A stretch of 64,000 nucleotides of DNA. Source: Brevibacillus reuszeri (GTDB taxonomy: Bacteria > Bacillota > Bacilli > Brevibacillales > Brevibacillaceae). Position 1 is the stretch's first letter, and every line of letters starts with the position of its first letter. The stretch lies in NCBI RefSeq assembly GCF_002897295.1, contig NZ_BEXF01000012.1:1-64000 (forward strand). Direction: 5' to 3'. Positions 1-9,909 of this stretch are shown in pieces. A model generated the notes under the pieces. It was not told the DNA's origin, searched no databases, and saw only the letters and a list, made by a program, of their open reading frames with translations. The translations under genes were made by a program, and so were the position numbers.

Positions 1-45
1 GCCGCCAGCGTTCGTCCTGAGCCAGGATCAAACTCTCCAATAAAG
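1..45 (-). rRNA. 16S rRNA, 5' end only (partial)
   Basis: Read on the minus strand, the first bases contain the universal 16S start AGAGTTTGATCCTGGCTCAG followed by GACGAACGCTGGCGGC, so this is the extreme 5' end of a small-subunit rRNA gene whose body lies left of the window. The mature 5' end is estimated from the usual Bacillales TTTATTGGAGAG start and may be off by a few bases. Confidence 0.97.
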
Positions 46-159
46 TTTGTTACTGGTTCAAAGCTGGCAAATCATTTAATGATAGACTCATTAACGCTTT
101 CGCTGTTCAGTTTTCAAAGAGCATTTTCGTCGTAAGCGCTCGTGGCGCCGACCTCTTAA

Positions 160-188
160 ACTATATCAGGTCTTTCTTTTAAAATCAA
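160..188 (-). promoter_or_regulatory. rRNA operon promoter (sigma-A type)
   Basis: On the minus strand there is TTGATT, a 17-base spacer and TATAGT, about 115 bases before the 16S gene. An A/T-rich stretch just upstream (positions 190-240) could act as an UP element. The leader at 75-125 contains CTTTGAAAACTGAACA, a sequence common in Bacillales rrn leaders and spacers. Placement is by consensus only; further promoters upstream are possible. Confidence 0.7.
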
Positions 189-304
189 GGGTTAATTTTT
201 AGAAGTTCAAGTTTTTTTCATTCTCTTTAAAAATACCCTCAAAAGCGACAAGGTCTATCTTAACAAGTTCCAAACAGAAATGCAAGCAAAAGAAAGAATA
301 AATT

Positions 305-1087
305 TTACCCCCCCTTCCACGCACCTAAAATCGTCAATAGTTCTTCTATAGAATGAATCACCACTGCAGGTATCAATACACTCGAAAGAGCAGTAGCAGT
401 GGTGTTTCTACTTTCTTTCTTCCACTTCTCCAGGCACCTTGTTCTCATTCTCTGATCACTCGAGCGCTGGCGAGGATCGAACTCTTTTAATTCATCAGGG
501 AGATTTCGATCAATGAAAACAGAAGTTACATTTTTTCGATTGGCCATTTGAACATCGTGATCCAGCCTATCTCCAACATGAGCGACTACCTCTCCTGTCA
601 GCACATCAATCATTTTCGGATCAGGCTTTCCCGTTCCCACTTTTTCAGGCGTCAATATTTCATCGAAGTAATCGAGTAATCCCAAGCCCTCCATTACTGG
701 GGCTTGGAACTTGTAAAACCCATTAGTTACAACCGCCAGCGAATAGCCACGGGATTTGATCGAACCCAATACCTCTAAAATTCCTGGCTCCAGCAAACTA
801 ATCTTAGGTGCAACCGCATGCTTTCGCAACAACGGCTCTATCTCAAAGGGCGCTTCCATACCGAACTGCTTACATCGCAAGCCTAAAATATCATCCCAAT
901 CATACGCCTCTACATACCTGCCTTGCTCCATCCGAAGCTCATGCTCGGCGACCATCTCCGAAATAATATCGATCGTTCGCCCAAGCTTCCCGGAGATCAC
1001 CTCTGCGATCTCCGGAAAAACCCATGCCCCAAAAGGATTTTGCATAAGCGTGCCATCCAAATCAAAAGTTACCCACCGCTTGCTCAT
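305..1087 (-). CDS. HAD-superfamily hydrolase, last gene of a sugar ABC operon
   Basis: 260 residues. Motif I is DLDGT at residues 9-13 (nucleophile Asp9), motif II is the VVTNG stretch near residue 120, and the GDRLDHD segment near residue 172 supplies the acidic Mg-binding motif IV, so all catalytic elements of a haloacid-dehalogenase phosphatase are present. Its ATG overlaps the stop of the upstream permease (ATGA), indicating translational coupling. Because it is cotranscribed with a carbohydrate transporter it may act on a phosphorylated sugar, but the substrate cannot be read from the sequence. After motif IV the protein has a basic, less typical C-terminal tail of about 75 residues. 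No clear terminator follows before the rRNA promoter. Confidence 0.85.
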   Translation of the reverse strand: MSKRWVTFDLDGTLMQNPFGAWVFPEIAEVISGKLGRTIDIISEMVAEHELRMEQGRYVEAYDWDDILGLRCKQFGMEAPFEIEPLLRKHAVAPKISLLEPGILEVLGSIKSRGYSLAVVTNGFYKFQAPVMEGLGLLDYFDEILTPEKVGTGKPDPKMIDVLTGEVVAHVGDRLDHDVQMANRKNVTSVFIDRNLPDELKEFDPRQRSSDQRMRTRCLEKWKKESRNTTATALSSVLIPAVVIHSIEELLTILGAWKGG

Positions 1088-1905
1088 TTTATCGCCCCCG
1101 ACGTCAATCCTTCGATAAACTGCTTAGAAGCAAACAAAAACGCAATAATCATCGGCAAAGATGAAATGGTAAGGCTGGCAAAAAGCAGATTCCACTCTGT
1201 ATCGTATTCACCAAACAGAGTAAGCACCCCCAAAGGAATAGTACTCAGCTCCTCGCTTTTCAAAAATATCAACGGGTAAAAGAAATCGTTCCATACTCCG
1301 ATCAGATGAACAATCCCCACAGTGGCAAGTGCCGGCTTCATGAGTGGCAAAATGATTTTGTAATACACCTGAAACCCATTACATCCATCCAGTCTTGCAG
1401 ATTGATCCAGTTCTGTAGGCAGCGTTCGAAAAAATCCGTAGAACACAAATACCGCAAAGGGAATGCCGCCCGCCACATACAAAATCACCAGCGACGTAAG
1501 CGTATCTAAAAGCTGCAGCTTAAGCATCATCATGTACAGCGGCAAAATAGCAAGCTTCATCGGCAGCATCAGGCCGATCATAAAAAAGAACAGGACGTAC
1601 GAATTCCAGCGAAACGTGTAGCGCGACAGGTAAAAGGCTGCAAGCGATGAGATAAACAGGATGAAAAAGACAGACAGCCCACTCACATAGATGCTGTTCC
1701 ACACATACGCGCCGAAGTTGACCTTCTCCCACACGGAAACGTAATTTTCAATCGATAAAGAATGGGGCAACCCAAGCGGTTCAGTGAGGATCTCCATATT
1801 GCTTTTAAAAGAAGAGACAATCATCAGAAAGATAGGGTAAAGCGCTAAAAAGGCAAAGAACGACAGCAAAAGATACTTTGCATACTGCCCGAGACGTACC
1901 GTCAT
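1084..1905 (-). CDS. Carbohydrate ABC transporter permease, MalG type
   Basis: Inner-membrane permease of about 273 residues with six predicted hydrophobic helices. The cytoplasmic EAA-like loop near residue 190 (ARLDGCNGFQVYYKIILPL) fits the MalG subfamily, which couples to the ATPase. I chose the ATG at 1905 because it follows AGGAGGGAGAAC; longer in-frame starts reach into the upstream gene. It begins directly after the stop of the MalF-type gene and its own stop overlaps the HAD start, so the three are one operon. No ATPase gene is present; such transporters usually share an MsmX/MsmK-type ATPase encoded elsewhere (family knowledge). Substrate unknown. Confidence 0.9.
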   Translation of the reverse strand: MTVRLGQYAKYLLLSFFAFLALYPIFLMIVSSFKSNMEILTEPLGLPHSLSIENYVSVWEKVNFGAYVWNSIYVSGLSVFFILFISSLAAFYLSRYTFRWNSYVLFFFMIGLMLPMKLAILPLYMMMLKLQLLDTLTSLVILYVAGGIPFAVFVFYGFFRTLPTELDQSARLDGCNGFQVYYKIILPLMKPALATVGIVHLIGVWNDFFYPLIFLKSEELSTIPLGVLTLFGEYDTEWNLLFASLTISSLPMIIAFLFASKQFIEGLTSGAIK

Positions 1906-1915
1906 GTTCTCCCTC

Positions 1916-2875
1916 CTACTGTTCATATTCCTTTCGTTTAAAGAAAAAGAGCAGAACGGCCGTTGCACTCGATATCATGAGGAAAAGCACTACCGCCAAT
2001 GCCGATCCAAGCCCAATCGACTCCCCGCCAGCTACAGAGCCAAATGCCAGCCTGTAAAAATAGGTAGCCAAAACATCTGTTGAAAAATAAGGTCCTGCCT
2101 GCGAGCCCTGCATCGCGAAAATAAGCTCAAAGGTCTCAAAAGCTCCAATAAAGCTAAGAATCGTCATCACCATGATTGAGGGCATAGCCAGCGGAATCGT
2201 CATCTTCCATAGCATGGTAAGCCCAGAGGCACCATCGATTTTTGCAGCATCGTATATTTCTGTAGGAATTGCCTGCAAGCCTGCGAGGAAAATAAGCACT
2301 GCAAACCCCAGACCATACCAGCTATTCACCAAAATGATCGTATACAAGGCAGTATCAGGGCTGCCAAGCCACGGTCTGGCCCATTCCTCCAGTCCAATAA
2401 ACGCAAGAAAGGTATTGAGGGCACCGTAAGTAGGATTGAGAATCAGGCTAAACAAGAAACCTACCACAATTACCGATAGTAGCTTTGGTAAAAAGATCAC
2501 CATTTTGAAAAACTCTTTGCCACGGATCTTGCTGTTGATGACGAGCGCGATCAGAAAAGCCACTGCCAGCTTGGTGATCACGATTCCGATAAAAAAGATA
2601 ACGTTATGGCCCAGTCCACGAAAAAACGTCTCTTGGAAAGGAGATTCGGTAAACAGCCGTACGAAGTTTTCCAGACCGATAAATGCCCCTCGCTTTAGTC
2701 CGTCCCAAGCAAAGAAGCTGTTTAGAAATGCTGATAAAATTGGATATACCTGAAACCAAATGTAGAAAAGCAGAGCAGGTAACAAAAACAAATGAACCAT
2801 GTGCTTTTTCCAATTCACGCTCCGCGCGCTAGCCGTCTCCGTTTTGATCGCAGTCTTTTTTTCCAGTACAGGCAT
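1916..2875 (-). CDS. Carbohydrate ABC transporter permease, MalF type
   Basis: 319 residues, membrane protein with an N-terminal cytoplasmic segment and about six transmembrane helices. The EAA loop reads YDAAKIDGASGLTMLWKMT near residue 240, the site where these permeases contact the ATPase. It lies between the substrate-binding lipoprotein gene and the MalG-type permease, all on the minus strand with short gaps, and forms the heteromeric channel with the latter. An AAGGAGG site lies 12 bases before the ATG, slightly longer than normal. Confidence 0.9.
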   Translation of the reverse strand: MPVLEKKTAIKTETASARSVNWKKHMVHLFLLPALLFYIWFQVYPILSAFLNSFFAWDGLKRGAFIGLENFVRLFTESPFQETFFRGLGHNVIFFIGIVITKLAVAFLIALVINSKIRGKEFFKMVIFLPKLLSVIVVGFLFSLILNPTYGALNTFLAFIGLEEWARPWLGSPDTALYTIILVNSWYGLGFAVLIFLAGLQAIPTEIYDAAKIDGASGLTMLWKMTIPLAMPSIMVMTILSFIGAFETFELIFAMQGSQAGPYFSTDVLATYFYRLAFGSVAGGESIGLGSALAVVLFLMISSATAVLLFFFKRKEYEQ

Positions 2876-2954
2876 GGTAATGGGGTTCCTCCTTAAAATA
2901 AGGTACAGCCAAGCAGTCAGGCCCGACTGTACCTCTATATTCCTCGTTCCAGCC

Positions 2955-4262
2955 TTACTTTTTCGGTTTGAACCATTTATCAGCAGAAGCTTGGGTATCT
3001 CCTGCTACTTTGTCGACATCGATCTTGTTGATGTACAGCCCTTGGAGCGAATCTTCAAACGTGGTCTTCGTTGTCGGAGTCCCCTCGCCAAAGTGAACCA
3101 GCATCAGGAAGGGAGCCATGCTCTTTTCACTTAGCTGTGTCATTTTCTGCACCAATGGATGTTTCGGAGTGACTCCAGAAATCGCGCTTAGTCGATTCAG
3201 ATCATCACTAAACATCTGCCCGAATTCCTTAGATGCGAGCCACTCGACAAAGACCTTTGCCTCTTCTGGATGCTTGGTGGACTTGGCAATGCCATAAGAA
3301 CCATCCACCCAGTTAATCATAGGAGTCTCTCCGCCCTTTTCCTTCGCTAAAGCCGGCAGGATATCAATCGGCAAATCAGGGCTTTGTTTTTCAAAGGTTT
3401 CCAGACGGTAGCTGCCGTTGATATACATGGCTGCCTTTCCCGTGTAAAAAAGAGCTTGCGCATCTTTGTCATCAATACCTATAAAATCAGGCGGGAAGAA
3501 AGGAGCCAGCTCTTGCATCCGCTTAATTGATTCCGTAAAAGCTCCATCGGTAAATTTGGCTTGCCCTGCTAAGAGCTGATCGACGTATTCGTTTCCGCCA
3601 TAGGAGCTCGTCCCGATAACACTATGGGCAATTGACAGCAGGTAGGATGCCTTGCCAGCCTGGGCAATTGGAATGATCCCCTTTTTCTGCAGCTCCGTGG
3701 AGACCTGGAGCAGCTCATCCCAGGTTTGCGGCGGGACCAAGCCATTCTCCTCAAACAGCTTCTTGTTGTAAAAAATGACAGCGGAGTTGATCGAGAGTGG
3801 TATCCCGTACACCTTCTGATCGCTGCCACGAGCTGCATCCAGGTATGTCCGCTCTATTTCTGCTACTCCTTTTAACTCATCCAGCGGCAGCAGATATCCT
3901 GCGTCCGCAATCGAGGTCGCACCCGAGTATGGACGGAGCTGTACGATATCTACACCTGTCCCTGATGTGAGAGAATTACTTAAAATCGTGTTGTATTCCG
4001 TTGATTTAAACGATTTGAATTTTACCTTGATGTTGGAATGCTGCTTCTCAAACTCAGCAATAAACTTGGCGTACGCCTCTTTATCCTCTGTACGCCAGCT
4101 GTACATGACAAGCTCCACCGGCTCCCCTTTTGCCGGCTCTGTGACAGGTGCCGTCGATCCTTCAGTCTGCCCTCCTGACGCAGGTGCTGAAGTCCCACCA
4201 TTACACGCAGCCAAAACTAGCATCAGCACTACACAAAACAACCAAACCCCTACACGTCTCAT
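2955..4262 (-). CDS. Carbohydrate ABC transporter substrate-binding lipoprotein
   Basis: About 435 residues. The N-terminus is a lipoprotein signal (hydrophobic run ending in LVLAAC, with the Cys lipidated), followed by a Gly/Ser/Thr/Pro-rich linker and an extracellular solute-binding protein family 1 fold (segments such as GKAAMYINGSY and EWLASKEFGQMF are typical). I place the start at 4262, where GGAGGAG lies eight bases upstream; the ATG at 4283 overlaps that ribosome site and is unlikely. It is the first gene of the four-gene operon and captures the sugar outside the cell. The ligand cannot be told from sequence. Confidence 0.9.
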   Translation of the reverse strand: MRRVGVWLFCVVLMLVLAACNGGTSAPASGGQTEGSTAPVTEPAKGEPVELVMYSWRTEDKEAYAKFIAEFEKQHSNIKVKFKSFKSTEYNTILSNSLTSGTGVDIVQLRPYSGATSIADAGYLLPLDELKGVAEIERTYLDAARGSDQKVYGIPLSINSAVIFYNKKLFEENGLVPPQTWDELLQVSTELQKKGIIPIAQAGKASYLLSIAHSVIGTSSYGGNEYVDQLLAGQAKFTDGAFTESIKRMQELAPFFPPDFIGIDDKDAQALFYTGKAAMYINGSYRLETFEKQSPDLPIDILPALAKEKGGETPMINWVDGSYGIAKSTKHPEEAKVFVEWLASKEFGQMFSDDLNRLSAISGVTPKHPLVQKMTQLSEKSMAPFLMLVHFGEGTPTTKTTFEDSLQGLYINKIDVDKVAGDTQASADKWFKPKK

Positions 4263-4340
4263 CAAAAGATCTCCTCCATGCAAGATTTATGCTGCTTGTC
4301 TTCTGTGCAATTCTCTCTATGTAGTAATATTTTACAATCT

Positions 4341-4368
4341 ATTATAGAATTCGGAAATATTTTTTCAA
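4341..4368 (-). promoter_or_regulatory. Candidate sigma-A promoter of the sugar ABC operon
   Basis: Minus strand: TTGAAA, a 16-base spacer and a perfect TATAAT, with the predicted transcript start about 70 bases before the lipoprotein ATG. The rest of 4369-4444 shows no gene. I did not identify a cre site. Confidence 0.5.
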
Positions 4369-4444
4369 CAAAATATTCGTATTTTTCAGATAATAGTTCA
4401 TAAGAATCATCCTCGTGCACATCAGCTGACCCAAAGCCCATAGC

Positions 4445-4499
4445 AAAAAAAGAGAGACAGACGATTGTCTGCCTCTCTCTCGAAACGGTATTCCGTTTC
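4445..4499 (-). terminator. groEL terminator (double hairpin)
   Basis: Read on the minus strand, a small hairpin (GAAACGG / CCGTTTC) directly after the groEL stop is followed by a strong stem (AGAGAGGCAGAC / GTCTGTCTCTCT with one G-U pair) and a run of seven T. Confidence 0.85.
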
Positions 4500-6164
<1,665 letters not shown>

Positions 6165-6185
6165 CTACTTCCTATGTCAAGAGCC

Positions 6186-6470
6186 TTAACCGATGATCGC
6201 GAGGATATCGGATTCGCGCAGCACGAGGTATTCCTTATTGTCTACCTTTACTTCAGTACCAGCGTATTTGGAGAAGATTACTTTATCGCCGTCTTTTACT
6301 TCCAACGCGATGCGCTCGCCGTTGTCAGCAACACGACCAGAACCTACTGCGATTACGCGGCCTTCTTGCGGTTTTTCCTTTGCAGAATCAGGCAAAACGA
6401 TACCGCTTGCAGTCGTTTCGTCTTTGGAGATAGCTTCGATTACCACACGGTCACCCAATGGCTTAAGCAC
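6186..6470 (-). CDS. groES: Co-chaperonin GroES (Hsp10)
   Basis: 94 residues, matching the family. The N-terminus is (M)[12 protein letters not shown] and the mobile loop lies around [13 protein letters not shown] (residues 16-28). The start is a GTG at 6470, nine bases after GAGGAGG; a longer reading (6488) runs through the ribosome site and is rejected. GroES is the heptameric lid of GroEL. First gene of the operon, preceded by CIRCE and a sigma-A promoter. Confidence 0.98.
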   Translation of the reverse strand: MLKPLGDRVVIEAISKDETTASGIVLPDSAKEKPQEGRVIAVGSGRVADNGERIALEVKDGDKVIFSKYAGTEVKVDNKEYLVLRESDILAIIG

Positions 6471-6516
6471 TAAAAACACCCTCCTCAAAAAATGTAGGTA
6501 AACAAATTTGCTGTTG

Positions 6517-6543
6517 TTAGCACTCGACTTGTATGAGTGCTAA
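6517..6543. promoter_or_regulatory. CIRCE operator (HrcA binding site)
   Basis: Perfect match to TTAGCACTC-N9-GAGTGCTAA. It lies in the 5' leader of groES, just downstream of the predicted transcription start, the standard site for heat-shock control by HrcA. The hrcA gene is not in this window. Confidence 0.97.
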
Positions 6544-6555
6544 CACCCAATTCCT

Positions 6556-6585
6556 ATAATAATTGAATCACTATGTACTTTGCAA
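6556..6585 (-). promoter_or_regulatory. groES-groEL sigma-A promoter
   Basis: Minus strand TTGCAA, 18-base spacer, TATTAT. The predicted start falls a few bases upstream of the CIRCE element, the expected arrangement. Confidence 0.65.
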
Positions 6586-6731
6586 GTAGTTTCCCTCACT
6601 TTTTTCCATTTGAAATCTCTAAATCCTTTTTTCTAGCAGCCACCCTAGTATTCAGTTCTAGTAATCAGACCCTGTCATATAAATCAATCATAGAATCATA
6701 ATAGAGCTACTCTCAAGGAGGGAACCCTCAC

Positions 6732-8069
6732 ATGCACAAATGGCTTTGGATTGGGATCGTCGTCCTCTGTGTCTTGGGGATTGGCCGCTTCTTCTCATCC
6801 GATAATACTTCCTTTATTCGTGTCAATATTTATCCTGCCTCGATTTATTGGGATGGGAGGGAAATCGCCACCAGCGAAAAGCCAGGCTACTATAAAGAAG
6901 GCGGAAAGGAACTCCCTGCCACCATTGAGTATCGCGGTACCGTTTATGTCCCGTTGTCCATCATTGGCCGCCACCTGAACAAGCCAGTAGGCTGGGATAG
7001 CTCTACCCATTTCGCCTGGGTTGGACAACCTCCCGCATTTGTCGAGCCTACAGTCGCTCCTACCCCGCCCACGGATGCTGCACCAGCCGCTCTGCCACCA
7101 GCCGTACCCGCCAGTACAACCGCCAAGACACCTAGCGACTCCACGGCTCCTGCTACCGGGAAAAAAACGTCTCCCCATACTCTATTTGGATTGACACTCG
7201 GCATGTCATCAGAGGAAGTAACCAAAGAATTAGGAAAGCCCGTCCGCATCGAACCGAGCAGTCTGGGCTATCAATGGTGGATCTATAATAGTGACCCGGC
7301 AAAATACATACAGGTAGGCATAGCAAACAACAAAGTAGTCGACCTGTACTCATTGGCTCCACAAGCCACACTGGGCAATGTCGGTGTCGGCACGAGCCAG
7401 CAGTCGCTAGAGCGTCAATATGACCTGCAAAACATCGTCTCCTTTTCTTATATGGGTGCCCAAATCCAGATGACAAACCAAAAACAGCAGCGCCCGCTGG
7501 TTATGCAGAACGGCACTCCCTTTATCTATTACTTGGACAAGCAAAATGACAATAAAGTAACGGCTGTCCGCATGATCGACACACAGATGCTATTGCGCGG
7601 GGGCTTTTACGATACCAAATGGTCTTATCAAGGAAAGGCTCCTGATTTTAACCCTCCTGCCCTCAGCGTGGGAGAGCGGGAATTGGTAAACGGGGCATAT
7701 GAGCGTCAAATTCTTGATCTGGTTAACGTTTCACGCTATCGCTACAAGCTGCCTGCGCTTCAGTGGAATGAAAAGGCTGCCCAGGTAGCAAGAGGTCATA
7801 GTCATGACATGGAGGCGAACAATTTCTTCGATCATGTCTCCGCTACGACTGGCACCAGTCCTTTTGACCGTTTAAAGCAAGCCTCGATCCCCTACAGTAT
7901 GGCAGGCGAAAATATCGCAGCAGGCTATCCCGATGCGATTGAAGCCCATGAAAGCTGGATGAATAGCCCTGGTCATCGCAAAAACGTTTTGGAAAAGGAC
8001 TTTACCCACTTAGGTGTTGGAGTGATCGCAGACTACTACACACAAGCTTTTTTGACACCTCGCAACTAA
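6732..8069 (+). CDS. Secreted CAP-domain (SCP-like) protein with stalk and CAP-associated domains
   Basis: 445 residues. An N-terminal hydrophobic segment (residues 4-20) acts as signal or anchor. It is followed by a stretch resembling the copper-amine-oxidase-like stalk domain (YVPLSIIGRHLNKPVGWDSS, near residue 73), a Pro/Ala/Thr-rich linker, a CAP-associated domain (LFGLTLGMSSEEVTKELGKP, residue 151 on) and a C-terminal CAP domain from about residue 325 (SHDMEANNFFDHVS, GENIAAGY, HESWMNSPGHRKNVL). This is the YkwD-like class of bacterial CAP proteins. Their biochemical role is unsettled; some are linked to cell-wall or spore biology. CAAGGAGGG lies before the ATG. It is transcribed away from groES and is monocistronic. 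Confidence 0.85.
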   Translation: MHKWLWIGIVVLCVLGIGRFFSSDNTSFIRVNIYPASIYWDGREIATSEKPGYYKEGGKELPATIEYRGTVYVPLSIIGRHLNKPVGWDSSTHFAWVGQPPAFVEPTVAPTPPTDAAPAALPPAVPASTTAKTPSDSTAPATGKKTSPHTLFGLTLGMSSEEVTKELGKPVRIEPSSLGYQWWIYNSDPAKYIQVGIANNKVVDLYSLAPQATLGNVGVGTSQQSLERQYDLQNIVSFSYMGAQIQMTNQKQQRPLVMQNGTPFIYYLDKQNDNKVTAVRMIDTQMLLRGGFYDTKWSYQGKAPDFNPPALSVGERELVNGAYERQILDLVNVSRYRYKLPALQWNEKAAQVARGHSHDMEANNFFDHVSATTGTSPFDRLKQASIPYSMAGENIAAGYPDAIEAHESWMNSPGHRKNVLEKDFTHLGVGVIADYYTQAFLTPRN

Positions 8070-8084
8070 ATGGTTTGGCGCTTG

Positions 8085-8135
8085 GGACAAGCTCGGCACG
8101 CCTCTTTTCGGACGGGCCGGGTTTGTCCTTGTTCT
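8085..8135 (+). terminator. Probable terminator of the CAP-domain gene
   Basis: A 12-pair stem (GGACAAGCTCGG / CCGGGTTTGTCC, two G-U pairs) lies 15 bases after the stop codon and is followed by TTGTTCTT, a weak T tract. Confidence 0.5.
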
Positions 8136-8140
8136 TATGC

Positions 8141-8566
8141 TTATGGAAGCTGAACCTGTTTTCGAAGCTGCTCCACTTTTGCTCCAAACTCTACGACTAC
8201 CGTCTCATATTGCTTGGTATGTAAAATCATCCATGGCGGTCGGCTTCCCTTTTTCGGCATAATGACAAACATCTCCGCGATATCTGTATCAATCCCCGAA
8301 GAGGAATGCGTCAAGTGCTGCGGAGGAGCTAGCGGTATCCTGACAATCATCGCGTGCTCAAGTGAAGGATTCAGCTCAAGCACACGTCCACTCACACTGT
8401 GCAAAAGCTTTTGTGCCTCAGTCTGAAACACCTCGGTATTGGCAAATGTCCCGACGACCTTTTGTTGATCAGAGTCAAACAGCTCTACCTGCTCCGCTGC
8501 TTGTGCTGTCCCGCCGGAAAAAAACAACGCCAAACAAAGAATCAGCCACATCTTGTTGGAATGCAC
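8141..8566 (-). CDS. Small secreted protein of unknown function
   Basis: Up to 141 residues. It has a clear signal peptide (hydrophobic stretch then SGGTAQAAE, cleavage after AQA) and a mature domain of about 115 residues with no motif I recognise; it contains conserved-looking PPQHLTHSSSG and WMILHTKQYETVVVEFG segments. The start is uncertain: the GTG at 8566 sits directly on a GGGGAGG site, while the in-frame ATG five codons later is 14 bases from it. It is convergent with the CAP-domain gene and stands alone. The product is probably exported by Sec. Confidence 0.7.
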   Translation of the reverse strand: MHSNKMWLILCLALFFSGGTAQAAEQVELFDSDQQKVVGTFANTEVFQTEAQKLLHSVSGRVLELNPSLEHAMIVRIPLAPPQHLTHSSSGIDTDIAEMFVIMPKKGSRPPWMILHTKQYETVVVEFGAKVEQLRKQVQLP

Positions 8567-8656
8567 CTCCCCTCAAATAGCTTTCCTAGTATTTCCCATC
8601 TCACCGTTATATACATCCATGCGTAAAGAAATCGAACCCACCACAGAAAGAACAAA

Positions 8657-8690
8657 TAAAAAAAGCCTCCCGCTTTAAAAGCAGGAGACT
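8657..8690 (-). terminator. Terminator of the tatA-tatC operon
   Basis: Minus strand stem GTCTCCTGCTTT / AAAGCGGGAGGC followed by seven T, ten bases after the tatC stop. Confidence 0.85.
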
Positions 8691-8700
8691 TCATAAGTAT

Positions 8701-9474
8701 TTAGCGAACAACCTCGTCCGCTTCCAAGCTGTATTCACTTTCCCATTCCTCTTGCTCCTTCAGCTGTTTGCGGTATACAACTCGCGACAGCCAAATGCTC
8801 AGCTCATATAGAAGCAGCAAAGGGATGATAACCAGTACATCACTCACAATGTCTGGTGGCGTCAACGTAACACCTACAACCGTCAACCCGAAATAGGCAA
8901 ACCGGCGTACCTTTGCCAGCCTCATCGGATTGAGAATACGCAGACGTGTGAGGAACATGACAATAATCGGGAGCTGAAACAACACGCCGAAGGGAATCAC
9001 CATGTTGAACATAAATCCGTAATACTCGCCGATGCCGTAGTTAGGATTTACCCCGATGCTGGCAGACGTCGAGGTCATAAACTTCATGATCATTGGAAAG
9101 ACCACGTAATAACCAAACAAAATGCCAGTCACAAACAAAAAGCTTGCAGCCGGGATAAAATAAAGCGACCCTCTGCGCTCGTGAATCTCCAAGCCTGGTG
9201 AAACAAACCGCCATACATGATAAAGTGCCACAGGAAGAGTGGCAACAATTCCAATGAGAAATGCAAACTGCATGTACACGCGAAGTGCGTCCGAGGGATG
9301 CAAGGAGATGATCGGCACTCCATCTGCAATCGGCTCTTGCTTCAAATACTCAATGAGCGGACCGGCACAGAAGAAGCCGGCAATCAACGCGACAATAAAT
9401 ACGGCCAACACCCAAATGATACGCTTGCGCAGCTCCGTCAGGTGTTCAACCACTGTCATTTCTTGATCCGTCAT
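8701..9474 (-). CDS. tatC: Twin-arginine translocase subunit TatC
   Basis: About 257 residues with six transmembrane helices. The N-terminal HLTELRKRI motif and conserved positions of the TatC family (FLFGYYVVFP-like segment, LPIIVMFLTRL) are present. TatC recognises the twin-arginine signal and recruits TatA to form the pore for folded proteins. I chose the ATG at 9474, five bases after AAGGTGG; a TTG at 9492 is possible but less likely. It lies 18 bases downstream of tatA. The tat pair sits near groESL and tsaD, as the TatAy-TatCy pair does in B. subtilis. Confidence 0.95.
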   Translation of the reverse strand: MTDQEMTVVEHLTELRKRIIWVLAVFIVALIAGFFCAGPLIEYLKQEPIADGVPIISLHPSDALRVYMQFAFLIGIVATLPVALYHVWRFVSPGLEIHERRGSLYFIPAASFLFVTGILFGYYVVFPMIMKFMTSTSASIGVNPNYGIGEYYGFMFNMVIPFGVLFQLPIIVMFLTRLRILNPMRLAKVRRFAYFGLTVVGVTLTPPDIVSDVLVIIPLLLLYELSIWLSRVVYRKQLKEQEEWESEYSLEADEVVR

Positions 9475-9492
9475 GGCAACCACCTTACCCAA

Positions 9493-9867
9493 TTACGCCT
9501 TTTGCTGTTCCTTTTCTAGCTGCGTGCGCTCCATTTCCAGCTTTTCGCGGATTTCCTTTTCCAGGCGCTCGCGTTCGATTCTCTCGCGTACTTCACGCTC
9601 AATCTTTTCGCGGTCAAACGCATCCTTTTCTGTCACAACCGCAGCCTTGGCAGTAGTAGCGTCCTTGCTTGTATCCTTTGCAGCCAGCTCCTTGCGCTTT
9701 GCATCATCATCGTCTTCCTCATCGCTAGTCAGACTGCGCGTCGCATTCTTGAATTCTTTCAAGGTATGACCAACAGCACGTCCCAACTCTGGAAGCTTTT
9801 TTGGACCAAACAGGACAAGCGCCAAAATCAAAATTAAAATTAATCCAGGAATCCCGATACTGCCCAT
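9493..9867 (-). CDS. tatA: Twin-arginine translocase subunit TatA (TatA/E family)
   Basis: 124 residues, longer than a minimal TatA (55-90). One transmembrane helix at residues 6-20 is followed by the hallmark [14 protein letters not shown] hinge and amphipathic helix. The C-terminal 75 residues are highly charged, with an acidic EEDDDDAK stretch and a Glu/Arg-rich coiled-coil-like tail. It forms the translocation pore with TatC. Gram-positive TatA proteins usually also serve as TatB; no separate tatB is seen here. Confidence 0.95.
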   Translation of the reverse strand: MGSIGIPGLILILILALVLFGPKKLPELGRAVGHTLKEFKNATRSLTSDEEDDDDAKRKELAAKDTSKDATTAKAAVVTEKDAFDREKIEREVRERIERERLEKEIREKLEMERTQLEKEQQKA

Positions 9868-9909
9868 TTGCCTTCACTCCTTTTTCCTGTTAATTGTCAG
9901 TCTAACCAG